Of a DNA stretch of 46,551 nucleotides, positions 45,354 to 46,551 are shown piece by piece. How positions within the stretch are numbered: position 1 is the first letter of the stretch; each line of letters starts with the position of its first letter. Below the pieces are notes generated by a model that saw only the letters and a program-made list of their open reading frames with translations, ran no database searches and was not told the origin of the DNA. The translations under genes were made by a program, and so were the position numbers. Source of the DNA: an uncultured Verrucomicrobiota bacterium. Lineage in GTDB: Bacteria > Verrucomicrobiota > Kiritimatiellia > RFP12 > UBA3636. The stretch covers positions 1 through 46,551 of the forward strand of contig CAMNCG010000005.1 in assembly GCA_946534105.1 (NCBI GenBank), in the 5' to 3' direction.

Positions 45354-46551
45354 ATGAAAATCGCCCTCGCCTCAGACCACGCCGGCTACGCCGTCAAGGA
45401 ATCGATCAAGAAGCTTCTCGGGGGCCGGCCCGGGGTCGAGACGGACGACAAGGGGTGCGATTCCCCCGTCTCGTGCGACTATCCGGTTTTCGCCGAGCGC
45501 GCCGCGCGCGACGTCGAAACCGGCGCCGCCGACTTCGCCGTGCTCGTCTGCACGACCGGAGCGGGCATGACGATCGCCGCGAACCGCTTCCCGCACGTCC
45601 GCGCCGCCTTGGCCGTGACGCCGGAAGACGCCCGCACGATCCGCGACCACAATGGCGCCAACGCCCTCGTCATCGCGGCCGAGAAGACCCCGATGTCCGA
45701 GGTCCCCGCCGTGCTCGACGCCTTTCTTTCGGCCGCCGATCCGTCGGCCGAACGCCACGTCCGCCGCGTCGCTTCGCTCTCCCGCGAGGGCAACCGGCTG
45801 CTCGAAGTGGCGCATCTCCGGGACGAGGATCCCGCCGTCTGGCGCGCGATCCTCGACCACGCGGAGCAGGAGCGTTCCTGCATCAACCTCATCGCGTCGG
45901 AGAATCTGGCGAGCCGCGCCGTGCGCGAGGCGCAGGGCTCGGTCCTCACGAACAAGTACGCCGAGGGCTACCCGGGAAAGCGCTGGTATTCCGGTTGCCG
46001 CCACGTGGACGAAATCGAGCAGCTCGCGATCGACCGTGCCAAGGCGCTCTTCGGCGCCGAGGCCGCCAACGTCCAGCCGCACTGCGGCGCCTCCGCGAAC
46101 CTCGCCGTCTACCTCGCGGTCCTTCAGCCCGGCGACACGATCCTCTCGATGGCGCTCGACCAGGGCGGCCACCTCTCCCACGGCTCGCCCGCGAACATCT
46201 CGGGCAAGATCTACAACATCGTTCCCTACGGCGTGGAAAGAGCCACGGAGCGCATCGACTACGACGCGCTCGAGGCCCTCGCGCTCGAGAAAAAGCCCAA
46301 GCTCATCCTCGCCGGCGCGAGCGCCTACCCGCGTACGCTCGACTTCGCCCGCTTCCGCGCGATCGCGGACAGGGTCGGCGCCTACCTCCTCGTCGACATG
46401 GCCCACATCGCGGGCCTCGTCGCCGGCGGCGCGCACCCCTCGCCCGTCCCGTACGCCGACTTCGTCACCACCACCACGCACAAGACGCTCCGCGGCCCGC
46501 GCGGCGGCCTGATCCTCTGCCGCGAAAAATACATCAAGGACGTCAACCGCG
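45354..46551 (+). CDS. Fusion of ribose-5-phosphate isomerase B-like domain with serine hydroxymethyltransferase (3' truncated by window)
   Basis: [18 protein letters not shown]...[22 protein letters not shown]...[13 protein letters not shown] (RpiB) continuous with [39 protein letters not shown]...[18 protein letters not shown] (GlyA); no stop from 45354 to 46551; not listed in ORF track. Confidence 0.9.
   Translation, partial: MKIALASDHAGYAVKESIKKLLGGRPGVETDDKGCDSPVSCDYPVFAERAARDVETGAADFAVLVCTTGAGMTIAANRFPHVRAALAVTPEDARTIRDHNGANALVIAAEKTPMSEVPAVLDAFLSAADPSAERHVRRVASLSREGNRLLEVAHLRDEDPAVWRAILDHAEQERSCINLIASENLASRAVREAQGSVLTNKYAEGYPGKRWYSGCRHVDEIEQLAIDRAKALFGAEAANVQPHCGASANLAVYLAVLQPGDTILSMALDQGGHLSHGSPANISGKIYNIVPYGVERATERIDYDALEALALEKKPKLILAGASAYPRTLDFARFRAIADRVGAYLLVDMAHIAGLVAGGAHPSPVPYADFVTTTTHKTLRGPRGGLILCREKYIKDVNR

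Overview
High-GC bacterial chromosomal window, about 46.5 kb and densely coding. Gene content and gene style suggest a PVC-superphylum (Kiritimatiellota/Lentisphaerae/Verrucomicrobia-like) anaerobe; this is inference and was not tested. Core genes: RND efflux C-terminus, lysA, MBL hydrolase, GT4 glycosyltransferase, V-type ATPase subunit A standing alone, etfBA, ruvC, tRNA-Leu(TAA), SSS symporter, purC, type III glutamine synthetase. A minus-strand run carries trpS, prepilin peptidase, an AsmA-like protein, hisF, hisC and gspF. The window ends in a truncated RpiB-GlyA fusion that is absent from the supplied ORF track. Two accessory carbohydrate loci (about 8.9-19.7 kb and 25.1-38.0 kb) share a design: a XylR-like regulator (LacI-type sensor plus AraC HTH), a large secreted LamG/beta-strand-repeat paralog with a shared 59-aa C-terminus, and glycoside hydrolases or sugar oxidoreductases. 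Best candidates for something new: (1) the paralogous secreted proteins with their conserved C-terminus, each paired with a XylR regulator; (2) a glycosidase-like/SGNH-esterase fusion; (3) the RpiB-SHMT fusion; (4) interleaved, mutually exclusive divergent promoters forming a perfect 15-bp inverted repeat between trpS and rpiB-glyA; (5) short palindromic repeats inserted in frame in unrelated genes; (6) a recurrent extended -10 motif TGNTANNAT, with leaderless arrangements for the regulators and hisC. No CRISPR, transposase, integrase or rRNA was seen. All identifications come from reading the sequence; no database search was run.
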